From Prolixibacteraceae bacterium (GTDB lineage Bacteria > Bacteroidota > Bacteroidia > Bacteroidales > Prolixibacteraceae), in the NCBI GenBank assembly GCA_029265875.1, contig JAJUGS010000009.1:1-34065 (forward strand): DNA of 34,065 bases, read 5' to 3'. Positions 15,200-23,138 of the stretch are shown one piece after another. Positions within the stretch are counted from its first letter, which is position 1. Each line of letters starts with the position of its first letter. The notes below the pieces were generated by a model. That model searched no databases. It was not told the origin of the DNA and worked only from the letters and a program-made list of their open reading frames with translations. The translations under genes were made by a program, and so were the position numbers.

Positions 15200-15648
15200 T
15201 TGTGTTGAGTTTTGTAAACCATTCCAACATGCGGGATTCCGTCTTCAAGGTACATTTCTGTCACCACTTCAAAACCCAGGTCTTCGTAAAAACGCTGCAA
15301 ATATTGCTGGGCACTGATTTTAATTTTTTCTGCTTTCCAGTTTATAATACAGTAATTAACAGCAGCGTTCATCAGTTCTTTGCCAAGCCCTGTCCCGCGT
15401 TTTTCTTTTTTCACCACCACCCTGCCGATGGAAAAATCGGCAAAACGGGTTCCGGATTGCAACAAACGGGCTGTGGCCACAATTTCACCATTTTCGGTAT
15501 AAAAAACATGCACGGCTTTTTTGTCGAAATCATCAAGGTCGTTGTATACACATTTCTGTTCAACCACAAAAATTTCGGCCCTGAGTTTTAGCAAATCGTA
15601 TAACTCGTTTACCGACAGCTCCTGAAAGGTTTTGAAAATGAATGACAT
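15196..15648 (-). CDS. elaA: ElaA-type GNAT acetyltransferase
   Basis: A 150-residue cytoplasmic GNAT of the ElaA type. The family opening LYDLLKLRAEIFVVEQKC is present, followed by the acetyl-CoA site IGRVVVKKEKRGTGLGKELM (R/Q-x2-G-x-G/A form RGTGLG) and the C-terminal block AQQYLQRFYEDLGF...YLEDGIPHVGMV that marks the family. The acceptor substrate is not known for ElaA proteins in general. The stop overlaps the TTG start of the downstream exported-protein gene by 4 bases, so the two are probably one transcript. Confidence 0.9.
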   Translation of the reverse strand: MSFIFKTFQELSVNELYDLLKLRAEIFVVEQKCVYNDLDDFDKKAVHVFYTENGEIVATARLLQSGTRFADFSIGRVVVKKEKRGTGLGKELMNAAVNYCIINWKAEKIKISAQQYLQRFYEDLGFEVVTEMYLEDGIPHVGMVYKTQHN

Positions 15649-15696
15649 TGAGTTAAAATCTGTGCTATTTCAATTTGAAAAAAGTTTTCCGACTCA

Positions 15697-15753
15697 CCCT
15701 CTTTTCCCTGCCCGACTTTGCCATTCAGGCGGGCCTCTCTGATTCGAAGAGGG
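15697..15753. repeat. nested hairpin repeat
   Basis: The outer arms CCCTCTT (15697-15703) and AAGAGGG (15747-15753) enclose GCCCGACT...TCAGGCGGGC, whose ends GCCCG (15710-15714) and CGGGC (15730-15734) pair. The inner part shares GCCCGACT and TCAGGCGGG with the element at 33427-33452. It lies downstream of the broken permease gene and upstream of the elaA-like gene; no U-run follows it, so it is not a clear terminator. Confidence 0.65.
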
Positions 15754-15815
15754 ATGATTTTTGAGTGCTACAAACAACTAAAGCGAAAATACTTTCCAAT
15801 GTTTAAAAGTACATT

Positions 15816-16295
15816 TTATAAAAATATATCTACTACTAAAATCAGTGCAAGTCCGGCAACAGCGATGATGGTTTCCATTACGGTCCACGACTGCAACGTT
15901 TGTTTTTCCGACATGCCAAGGTATTTCCCCACCAACCAGAAACCGCTGTCGTTTACATGCGAAGCGATGGTGGCACCCGAAGCAATCGCCAATACAATCA
16001 GCGCCAGCCGCGGTTCGGAATACTGAAAAGTTTCGAGCGCCGGAGCCAGAATTCCCGCAGCGGTTATCATCGCCACGGTTGCAGAACCCTGTGCCAGACG
16101 TACCACTGCCGCCAGCAACCAGGCCAGCACAATGGGCGGCAGTGCTGAACCAGCCATCGATTCAGCCATGATTTTGCCGATTCCGCTGTCAACCAAAACC
16201 TGTTTTAAAACACCGCCTGCACCGGTAATCAAAATGATAATTCCGGCCGGAGCGAGTGATTTGTTACTTAATTCGAGAATTTTGGCTTTGCCCAT
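15816..16295 (-). pseudogene. GntP family permease, C-terminal part after internal stop
   Basis: This frame of 159 residues is the C-terminal third of a GntP gluconate/H+ symporter-type permease: APAGIIILITGAGGVLKQVLV, then GSATVAMITAAGI and GATIASHVNDSGFWLVGKY, which are family hallmarks. Its ATG (16295) directly follows, in the same frame, the TGA that ends the N-terminal part, so both belong to one gene of about 451 codons, the normal GntP length. Translation could in theory restart at the ATG, but half a permease is unlikely to transport. The gene is intact apart from this one codon. Confidence 0.85.
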
Positions 16296-17171
16296 TCAGC
16301 GTTTCAAACAGAAGAACATGGCCAGCAATGTGGCAATTATCAGTGCCGAGAACGGGTGCCCCAAAAATTCAACCATCTCTGTGAGCATCGATTTTTCGAT
16401 AATTCCTTTTTGCACAATAATTCCGGTCACTGTATTCAAAAGAATCAGAAACAGCGGCACCGAAATCAGGAAGGCAATGGTGCCAAACGGTGGCAGGTTA
16501 TTTTTATCGTAATCACCATTTTCGGTCTGAAAAAATTCGGCGGGTGGCGCGATAAAAATTTTTTTCGAAATGTATTTTCCCCAAATTGGTCCGGCAATTA
16601 CCGCCACCGGAAAACCAATGATAATGCCCAGAAAAATCACCCACCCGAGTGGAACTTTAATGATGTCGGCCACAGCAACCGGCCCGGGTGTGGGCGGCAC
16701 AAAAGCATGGGTAACTGCTAATCCGGCCAGCAGCGGGATGGCGTAATACAAAAGTGATTTTTTTGAATCGCGGGCTAGTGCGTAAATTATCGGGACAAGA
16801 ATAATAAACCCTACATCGAGGAAAATTGGTATTGCCACCAAAAAACCGGTGATTGTCATTGCCCAGGAAGCTTTGCTATCGCCAAACTTTTTCAGCAGGT
16901 AGCGCGCCAGCGATTCGGCACCGCCCGAACTTTCGAGCATTTGGCCGAAAATGGCGCCAAGTCCAACCACCGTTGCCACAAAGCCCAGTGTTCCGGCCAT
17001 GCCATTCTGAATGGCTTTGCTGATTTCTCCCAGTGGCATTCTGGTTACAATTCCCACATAAACCGCCGTTAAAAGCAAGGTGATAAAGGCGTTCACCTTT
17101 AATTTCAGTACCATAAAAAGTAGAATCGCTACCGCTGAAACAACAATAAATAGGAGATATGGCGTTGACAT
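16296..17171 (-). pseudogene. GntP family permease, N-terminal part ending at in-frame TGA
   Basis: This frame of 291 residues is the N-terminal two thirds of an inner-membrane GntP permease, which imports gluconate or related hydroxy acids with protons. It has many hydrophobic segments and the family motifs GLGAIFGQMLESSGGAE, FLDVGFIILVPI and AFVPPTPGPVAVA. It ends ...MFFCLKR-TGA, followed in frame by MGKAKILELSN. Relatives usually have RG(M/F) here, so the TGA most simply comes from GGA (Gly) by one substitution. TGA is a normal stop elsewhere in the window (the M23 gene), so recoding is unlikely. The lesion is recent, or it is a base-calling error. Confidence 0.85.
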
Positions 17172-17350
17172 GCTTATTCCGGATTATCTGGTTTTTTTAA
17201 TTCTTCTTTTAAACGCTCTCTCTTTTCCCTTACGAGGAAAGTACAATTTTTACTTTTACGCAAAAGATAAATCTATAAAAGGCATTCTTTTGCTGTCATT
17301 TAACATTGCCCGTTTGAAAACTTGCTGATTGCAGGCTAAATCTTATCCAG

Positions 17351-18556
17351 TTACACCATTTTTAAACAAAAATCTTTAATATGCATTCGATTAATTCCCT
17401 TGTGTGTCGATATTTCAGTTAATTCATCCATTGTAACAACATACTTTGGAAAATTATCTGGTATTGTTAGCAAATTTCCAAATTCCCTGTTTATTGTCTC
17501 CTCATTTGTTAACATATAGGCAACCTGAATATAAATTTTTTCTCCTGCCTTTTGTGCGATAAAATCAACTTCTTTATTTCCCTCCTGGCCAACAGTTACC
17601 GTATATCCTGCCATTCTTAAGTGCAGATAAACAACGTTTTCCAAAATTTTATGTATGTCACTTGTTTTAAATCCAACTATTGCATTCCTAATTCCAATAT
17701 CTTCAAAGAAATACTTTTCACCTATTTCAAAAACTTTTTTACCCTCAATTCCTGTCCGTTTTACTTTGAAAATCAAAAATGATGCTTCAAGATAGCCAAG
17801 ATAGTCGATAACTACCTGGGTTGAAATATTGATTTTTTGAGATTTTAAATATTCGCTGATTTTCTTTGAAGAAACGATACTACCCATATTGTCTGCTAAA
17901 AAAGCAATCAAATTTTCTAAAAACTTTACATTTCTGACTTTAAATCGGGCGACAACATCTTTGAGCAATATCGTATTATAAATGCTTGATAAATACTCAT
18001 ATGCAACTTGTATTTCAGTATTCAGATTTATCAGGTATGGCAATCCGCCAAATTTAAGATAGTTCTGAAATGTTGCCACTGAATCCTGCAAGTTATAAAA
18101 CAATAAAAACTCCGTATAGCTTAGTCCAAATACTTTAATTTCAATGTATCTGCCACTTAAAAATGTAGCTAATTCGCCCGAAAGTAAATTAGCATTGCTT
18201 CCAGTAATATAAATATCATAATTACCTCTGGTTAAAAGGTCTCTTAATGTAATTTCAAATGAGTCAATATCTTGAATTTCATCAATAAAGAGTGCTACTT
18301 TGCCGTTCTCCTTTACGTTTTCTTTTAAATAGAGAAGCAGGTCGTCTGAATTTTTTATTTCAGAGAACTCATGCTGCTCTTTATTGATATAAATAATCTG
18401 ATTGTCAGGATACTGTTCTTTAATGAGGTCTCTCAGTTGCATTAACAGGTAACTTTTCCCTACTCTGCGCTGCCCAATTAATACCTTTATCAACGATTTC
18501 CCAATAAATGGTTTCAACCTGTCAATATAAAGAGGCCTTTCTATGTATTTAATCAT
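17351..18556 (-). CDS. AAA ATPase with DUF4143 domain
   Basis: A 401-residue protein with an N-terminal P-loop: Walker A GQRRVGKS (28-35), Walker B ALFIDEIQD (88-96), and a sensor-like YITGSNANLL. The C-terminal DUF4143 region (about 195-360) contains the usual ...ENVVYLHLRMAGYTVTVG and KEVDFIAQ pattern, which resembles a nuclease-like (E/K)VDF core. These archaeal/bacterial ATPases are widespread, and their role is unknown. The DNA is markedly more AT-rich than the flanking permease and sulfatase genes, and the gene stands alone, which suggests lateral gain (inference). A TATATTTG -7 box lies 25 bases upstream of the ATG. Confidence 0.9.
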   Translation of the reverse strand: MIKYIERPLYIDRLKPFIGKSLIKVLIGQRRVGKSYLLMQLRDLIKEQYPDNQIIYINKEQHEFSEIKNSDDLLLYLKENVKENGKVALFIDEIQDIDSFEITLRDLLTRGNYDIYITGSNANLLSGELATFLSGRYIEIKVFGLSYTEFLLFYNLQDSVATFQNYLKFGGLPYLINLNTEIQVAYEYLSSIYNTILLKDVVARFKVRNVKFLENLIAFLADNMGSIVSSKKISEYLKSQKINISTQVVIDYLGYLEASFLIFKVKRTGIEGKKVFEIGEKYFFEDIGIRNAIVGFKTSDIHKILENVVYLHLRMAGYTVTVGQEGNKEVDFIAQKAGEKIYIQVAYMLTNEETINREFGNLLTIPDNFPKYVVTMDELTEISTHKGINRMHIKDFCLKMV

Positions 18557-18580
18557 TTCATTTATGTTTTAAACTTTAAA

Positions 18581-18588
18581 CAAATATA
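18581..18588 (-). promoter_or_regulatory. -7 promoter element for the DUF4143 ATPase gene
   Basis: Read on the minus strand, TATATTTG is an exact TAnnTTTG match, 25 bases upstream of the ATG at 18556. No clear -33 TTTG lies at the expected distance. Confidence 0.45.
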
Positions 18589-18688
18589 CGAAATGCTTCA
18601 AACATGAATGAATATTATTTAAGAGTAATAAAATTCTTCAATCATAAAATATTGTAATTTTATTTTTAAGCTTGTTGGCAACTATCTG

Positions 18689-20149
18689 CTACTTATTTAA
18701 CTTCCCCACTTCGCGGGTTCCGGTGCCTTTCTCAATACCCACATTCAGGTCGCCCAGTTCCGCACGTGCCTTTTCGGCTACTTTCATGAGTTCAGCTACT
18801 TTTTCTGGATTGTAAGATGCCACATTGAACTGTTCACCTGGGTCGCGCATCAGGTTGTACAATTCAGGCTTTACAGTTTTAACACGAACCCGCGGGCCGC
18901 CATCACCACCGTTTCCAGGGATTGTATCGTATCCATCCCAGGCATGTGGAAGCACCAGTTTCCAATTGTCTTTACGCACCCCGTTCAGGTTATTTTTTCC
19001 GTAGTAATACCAGAGCTCGGTGCGCGGTTTGGCTTCCACATTTCCTTTCCAGAGTTCAGCCAAACTTACCCCGTCGATTTTATTTTCAGGCAGTTTTGTT
19101 CCGGCTATTTCAGCAAAACTGGGCAGCACATCGATGTTACAACCCAACCGGTTACAGATGGTTCCGGCCGGAATTTTTCCCAGCCACGCCACAATAAACG
19201 GCACCCGTTGTCCGCCTTCCCAATTGGTTCCCTTGCCTTCGCGCATCCCACCGTTCGAACCGGCATGGTCGCCGTAATTCATCCATGGCCCGTTGTCGGA
19301 GGTAAAAATAATGACGGTATTTTCGAGCAGGTTATTGGCTTTGAGCGCCTTTACAATTTCGCCCACACTCCAGTCAATTTCCATCATCACATCGCCATAT
19401 TTTCCATACTCGCTTTTTCCCCTGAACTTATCGGAAACGCCTAGCGGAACGTGACCCATGGTGTGTGGCAGGTATAAAAAGAAAGGCTTTTGGGCGTTTC
19501 GGTTGATAAAACTGACCGCTTTTTCGGTGTAAAGTGTTGTGAGTTTATCCTGACTTTCGAGATTTGTTATATATTCAAGCGGTTCGTTTCCTTCAATCAG
19601 CGGGAGCGGCGGCAATCCGTATCTTCTGAATTCTTTTCCGGCAGGTTTGCCAAGGTCATCCATCGGCCACATATCGTTTGAATAGGGCAATCCGCAATAT
19701 TCATCAAAACCATGTTGCAGTGGGAGAAACTCTTTTGCATCGCCCAAATGCCACTTGCCAAAAATGGCCGTTGCATACCCTTTTTGTTTCAACATTTCTG
19801 CAATGGTCGTTTCCGCAGGATTAATACCCACTTTTGCATTGGGGAACAGTGCCCCGCTGATACCAATCCGGTTGGGATAACAACCCGTGAGCAATGCCGC
19901 CCGCGAGGCACTGCAAACCGGCTGTGCCGAATAAAAGTTGGTAAAGCGCATTCCGGCTGCGGCCAGCTTGTCGATGTTGGGCGTGGTGTACCCGGTGGCA
20001 CCATAACACCCTGCATCACCGTAGCCCATATCGTCGATAAAAATGAGTACAAAATTGGGTTGATTGTTATTTGAAACCGGCTGGCTTTTAATTTCTGAAT
20101 TTATCAGGCAAAAAGTGAAGAGCAAACCGAGAAATGAAGCTTTGTTCAT
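18689..20149 (-). CDS. exported S1-family sulfatase (Cys type)
   Basis: A 486-residue sulfatase that removes sulfate esters from glycans. A signal peptide (ASFLGLLFTFCLINSEIKS) directs export. The formylglycine site is CSASR (79-83), the Cys type with Ala in place of the usual Pro, so it depends on a maturation enzyme that is not encoded here. Metal ligands are seen in IFIDDMGYGD (Asp 39-40) and TSDNGPW. GKWHLG, another family motif, is present. The length is typical. The gene is divergent from the GH53 galactanase with 81 bases between starts, which suggests a joint role on a sulfated galactan-containing glycan (inference). The subfamily and sulfate position cannot be told from sequence alone. 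Confidence 0.93.
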   Translation of the reverse strand: MNKASFLGLLFTFCLINSEIKSQPVSNNNQPNFVLIFIDDMGYGDAGCYGATGYTTPNIDKLAAAGMRFTNFYSAQPVCSASRAALLTGCYPNRIGISGALFPNAKVGINPAETTIAEMLKQKGYATAIFGKWHLGDAKEFLPLQHGFDEYCGLPYSNDMWPMDDLGKPAGKEFRRYGLPPLPLIEGNEPLEYITNLESQDKLTTLYTEKAVSFINRNAQKPFFLYLPHTMGHVPLGVSDKFRGKSEYGKYGDVMMEIDWSVGEIVKALKANNLLENTVIIFTSDNGPWMNYGDHAGSNGGMREGKGTNWEGGQRVPFIVAWLGKIPAGTICNRLGCNIDVLPSFAEIAGTKLPENKIDGVSLAELWKGNVEAKPRTELWYYYGKNNLNGVRKDNWKLVLPHAWDGYDTIPGNGGDGGPRVRVKTVKPELYNLMRDPGEQFNVASYNPEKVAELMKVAEKARAELGDLNVGIEKGTGTREVGKLNK

Positions 20150-20177
20150 GGTTAAGTTTGTTTAAGTTCAATTTTAA

Positions 20178-20220
20178 CAAATTTAGTTTTTTTACAGCCC
20201 GTTGGTTATTGCTATCTTTA
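20178..20220. promoter_or_regulatory. divergent promoter region, sulfatase / GH53
   Basis: In the 81-bp gap, the minus strand has TAAATTTG at 20178-20185 (exact TAnnTTTG, 28 bases before the sulfatase ATG). The plus strand has TATCTTTA at 20213-20220 (7 of 8, 10 bases before the GH53 ATG). Neither has a clear -33 partner. Confidence 0.4.
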
Positions 20221-20230
20221 AAAACAAAAA

Positions 20231-21664
20231 ATGAAACCACAAAACCTGATTTTACTGCTCATTATTACAGCATTTGCTGCCTGTACCAAAACCGCGGAAC
20301 AATCCCAAACAACCGACTGGACTTCGTTTTACCAGAAACCAACCGGGAAACCTGTTTCAATGGTTTTTGCCAGTTACAAAACAACCATGATTGCCAACGG
20401 AAAAGACACCTCGCTGCTGCGTTTCAGCGCTGCCGACAGCACCGATGCTGAAATTCTGAATGCCTCGTTTTCATTCGAGATTTCGGTAAAAGGCGATGCA
20501 AATCTGGTTGAAACTGACGGCTCCGCTCCTGAATTAATCTCGGCAACCGACACGATGAAAGTCTGGAAATCGAAACTGGAAAACGGAATAAAAAAGCTGA
20601 AACTTGTTGCCGGAACAACGCCCGGAATTGTAAAAGTTGAAGCAAAAACCGAAGGATTGTGGCCTGCCTCGCACGAAATACATACAGTTCCGGGAGATTT
20701 TAAACTGATGAAACCCACGCCGGAACAACTTACCAAAAGCGCCACAGTTTTGCCCAAAATGGTGGGTGCCGATATTTCGTTTCTGCCACAACTTGAATCA
20801 CGCGGCATGAAGTTTTTCGATAATGGAGTTGAAGATGATGCTATTAAAATTCTGAAAAATCATGGTATCAACTACATCCGGCTGCGGATTTTTGTCAATC
20901 CCGAAAACCCGGAAGGCTATTCACCTGAAAAAGGGTTCTGTGGCCTTGACAGTTCGCTCAACATGGCAAAACGGGTAAAAGAAGCCGGGTTAAACCTGTT
21001 ACTCGACTTCCATTACAGCGACACCTGGGCCGACCCACAAAAACAATTCAAACCCAAAGACTGGGAAAACCTGCCTTTTGAAGAACTCACTGCCACTTTG
21101 AAAGATTATACCAAAATGGTTTTGCTGAAACTGAAAGAACAGGGCACTTTACCTGATATGGTGCAAATTGGCAATGAAATCAACCACGGAATAGTGTGGC
21201 CCGAAGGTCATATTTCTAATCCCGACAATCTGGCTGCGCTGCTGAAAGCCGGCACCGAGGCCGTAAAAGAGGTTGACCCGAAAATAATTGTGATGATGCA
21301 CCTGGCGCTGGGCGGACAAAACGAAGAGGCTGTTTTCTGGTTCGATAACATGATTGCCCGGGGAGTGCAGTTTGACATCATCGGACTTTCGTATTACCCG
21401 CGCTGGCACTGCACTTTAAATGACCTGAATGCCAATATGCACGACCTGATCAATCGTTATCAGAAAGATGTGAATGTGGTGGAATACAGCGCCTACAAAA
21501 AGGAAATCCACGACATGGTTTTCAGTTTGCCCGATAGCCGCGGAAATGGCGCCTGCATTTGGGAGCCGCTGAATACCTGGAGCCGTGTTTTCGACCGGCA
21601 GGGAAAATCGCTTGAATCACTGAAAATCTATGATGAAATCAGCCGGAAGTATTTTGCTAATTGA
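20231..21664 (+). CDS. GH53 endo-beta-1,4-galactanase lipoprotein
   Basis: A 477-residue protein that cleaves beta-1,4-galactan, as in arabinogalactan I and pectin side chains. The signal peptide has a lipobox with Cys 18 (AFAAC), so it is lipid-anchored, perhaps at the cell surface. Residues about 25-155 form a beta-rich N-terminal domain of unclear type (Ig-like appearance). The GH53 barrel covers about 176-477, with GADISFLPQLE, RLRIFVNP, LLLDFHYSDTWADP, acid/base Glu 316 in QIGNEINHG, and nucleophile Glu 418 in VNVVEYSAY. No SusC/SusD pair is in the window. It is divergent from a sulfatase, which suggests joint use of one glycan. The 33-bp palindrome right after the stop can act as terminator. 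Confidence 0.94.
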   Translation: MKPQNLILLLIITAFAACTKTAEQSQTTDWTSFYQKPTGKPVSMVFASYKTTMIANGKDTSLLRFSAADSTDAEILNASFSFEISVKGDANLVETDGSAPELISATDTMKVWKSKLENGIKKLKLVAGTTPGIVKVEAKTEGLWPASHEIHTVPGDFKLMKPTPEQLTKSATVLPKMVGADISFLPQLESRGMKFFDNGVEDDAIKILKNHGINYIRLRIFVNPENPEGYSPEKGFCGLDSSLNMAKRVKEAGLNLLLDFHYSDTWADPQKQFKPKDWENLPFEELTATLKDYTKMVLLKLKEQGTLPDMVQIGNEINHGIVWPEGHISNPDNLAALLKAGTEAVKEVDPKIIVMMHLALGGQNEEAVFWFDNMIARGVQFDIIGLSYYPRWHCTLNDLNANMHDLINRYQKDVNVVEYSAYKKEIHDMVFSLPDSRGNGACIWEPLNTWSRVFDRQGKSLESLKIYDEISRKYFAN

Positions 21665-21669
21665 AACTT

Positions 21670-21702
21670 AACTTTTCCAAAGTTCCAAACTTTGGAAAAG
21701 TT
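21670..21702. repeat. 33-bp palindromic repeat, copy 2; convergent terminator
   Basis: A perfect 15-bp stem, AACTTTTCCAAAGTT paired with AACTTTGGAAAAGTT, with a 3-base loop, between the convergent stops of the GH53 gene (21664) and pyrF (21708). It probably ends transcription from both sides. It matches 31 of 33 bases of the copy at 1294-1326. Confidence 0.85.
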
Positions 21703-21707
21703 ATAAG

Positions 21708-22541
21708 TTATACCAGCCCGGCTTCTTTCAGAATTTCTTCCATTTCCTGCTGCATTTCGCGGGCAGCGAGGCCTGCTTTTTCAGCAAAATCGCTGTCGGA
21801 AGAAGCATAAATAATATTTCTGGATGAGTTCACCAGCAACCCGCACTGTTTGTTCAGTCCGTATTTGGCCACTTCCTGCAAACTGCCGCCCTGTGCGCCA
21901 ACGCCCGGCACCAGCAGAAAATGGTCGGGCACAATCTGCCTGATTTCTTGCAGTTTTTCGGCTTTTGTGGCACCTACCACATACATCATATTTTCAGCCG
22001 AACCCCAGTTTTGCGAAGTCTTCAGCACTGATTCGAAAAGCTGGTCGCCGCTTTTTTCATCTTTCAGAAACTGAAAATCGAAAGCACCTTTGTTAGAGGT
22101 AAGCGCCAGCAAAATCACCCATTTCCCGGCATATTCGGTGAATGGTTTTACCGAATCTTCGCCCATGTAGGGAGCTACAGTCACTGCATCGAAATTCATT
22201 TTTTCGAAAAAGGCACGGGCGTACAAACTCGATGTATTCCCGATATCGCCGCGTTTGGCATCGGCAATCAGGAAAATATTTTTGTGTTTCGAACGGATAT
22301 ACATCACCGTTTTTTCAAGGCTTTCCCACCCTTTTGACCCCAGACTTTCATAAAAAGCAAGGTTGGGTTTGTAGGCTACGGTAAATTCGGCTGTGGCATC
22401 AATAATTTCCTTGTTAAAGGAAAAAACAGGGTCGGATGTTTCGAGCAGGTACTCCGGAATTTTCTTGATGTCGGTATCCAAACCCACACACAAAAAGCTG
22501 CGTTTTTTCTGAATCTGTTCAAAAAGTTGTTGCTGGTTCAT
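21708..22541 (-). CDS. pyrF: orotidine 5'-phosphate decarboxylase
   Basis: A 277-residue enzyme converting OMP to UMP, the last step of pyrimidine synthesis, of the longer type 2 form. The catalytic motif is [11 protein letters not shown] (94-104, with the Asp-x-Lys-x2-x-Asp network). The opening FLCVGLDTD (16-24) and YKPNLAFYE (58-66) are typical, and the C-terminal phosphate-binding [10 protein letters not shown] is present. It is complete. It follows prfA and the DUF4160/DUF2442 pair on the same strand; in Bacteroidota purM, prfA and pyrF are often neighbours (from memory). Confidence 0.96.
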   Translation of the reverse strand: MNQQQLFEQIQKKRSFLCVGLDTDIKKIPEYLLETSDPVFSFNKEIIDATAEFTVAYKPNLAFYESLGSKGWESLEKTVMYIRSKHKNIFLIADAKRGDIGNTSSLYARAFFEKMNFDAVTVAPYMGEDSVKPFTEYAGKWVILLALTSNKGAFDFQFLKDEKSGDQLFESVLKTSQNWGSAENMMYVVGATKAEKLQEIRQIVPDHFLLVPGVGAQGGSLQEVAKYGLNKQCGLLVNSSRNIIYASSDSDFAEKAGLAAREMQQEMEEILKEAGLV

Positions 22542-22550
22542 GTTTAAAAA

Positions 22551-22587
22551 ATTAGTCGGAAGACCGGAGACCGAAGTCGGTGGTCTT
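22551..22587. repeat. hairpin repeat in the pyrF leader
   Basis: The arms AAGACC (22560-22565) / GGTCTT (22582-22587) and ACCGA (22570-22574) / TCGGT (22577-22581) stack with a 4-base bulge. GGAAGACC, GGAGACC and GAAGTCGG give a loose 8-base period. It lies between the DUF2442 stop and the pyrF ATG, a position like that of the other short-period spacer hairpins. Confidence 0.55.
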
Positions 22588-22625
22588 ATTTTACATTCTT
22601 ATTTCTTTAATTATTTAATTTGAGT

Positions 22626-22877
22626 TTAATATCCGTACCGTCCTTCCATGATTCCGGTAACTGATAAATCTTCATCAAGTTCTGGCCAGTGCAAACCGGT
22701 TCCTCCACAAATAATTTCGACATTATTTCCTTGTTTATCGGTGGCATTTTTAAGTTTTCTGTTCAACTCAACAGGAAACCTGACTTCTTTTCCATCAGTC
22801 AATGACAAGCAAATCATGCCACTCTCATACCAGGCTTTTTTTACGATAAAAAGCAATTCAGCTACCATGTACTTCAT
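22626..22877 (-). CDS. DUF2442 domain protein
   Basis: A small 83-residue protein with the DUF2442 pattern: a short beta lead-in, a middle with GMICLSLTDGKEVRFPVELN, and the closing GGTGLHWPELDEDLSVTGIM, which is the family mark. Genes of this family commonly sit next to DUF4160 genes, and a toxin-antitoxin-like role has been suggested without firm proof (from memory). Here it overlaps the 3' end of a broken DUF4160 gene by 20 bases. A start at the fourth codon (ATG 22868) is also possible. It is intact, while its partner is not. Confidence 0.82.
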   Translation of the reverse strand: MKYMVAELLFIVKKAWYESGMICLSLTDGKEVRFPVELNRKLKNATDKQGNNVEIICGGTGLHWPELDEDLSVTGIMEGRYGY

Positions 22878-23094
22878 GCCATTTTTGTATTATCATTTCA
22901 ATATTCTCCTTTATTAAATCTTCTGCCTGTTTTTATTCAGAAACTTTCAATCCCTGAGAAAAATCCAGTTCAAGAGGTTCAATCCAATATTTTGCAAACC
23001 CACCTGCCCTTCTCACATGAATATGAATAGGATCAACGCCTTCGTTAGCATGAAAGAAAAATACAAAACCATATTTTCTGAAAACCTCGGGCAT
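22858..23094 (-). pseudogene. DUF4160 gene broken by an in-frame TAA
   Basis: This gene is missing from the ORF track. From ATG 23094 the minus strand reads MPEVFRKYGFVFFFHANEG, DPIHIHVRR and KYWIEPLELDF up to SE, then TAA (22933-22935). In the same frame it continues KQAEDLIKENIEMIIQKWHE to a TGA at 22858. The IHIHV box, the early FFFHANEG and the late helix ending in KWHE match DUF4160 proteins of about 80 residues. The TAA stands where the family has a hydrophobic residue such as Leu (SELK...), so TTA to TAA is the simplest lesion. The truncated 53-residue product would lack the final helix. Its 3' end overlaps the DUF2442 start, as in intact pairs. Confidence 0.8.
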
Positions 23095-23138
23095 AATTCG
23101 CAATTGTACCGTAATATACGAAATGAAACAATAAGGTT

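Noticed and set aside
16296-16298. TGA in the GntP gene as selenocysteine or other recoding
   Set aside because: Relatives suggest Gly rather than Cys here, GntP has no redox site, and TGA is an ordinary stop in other genes of the window.
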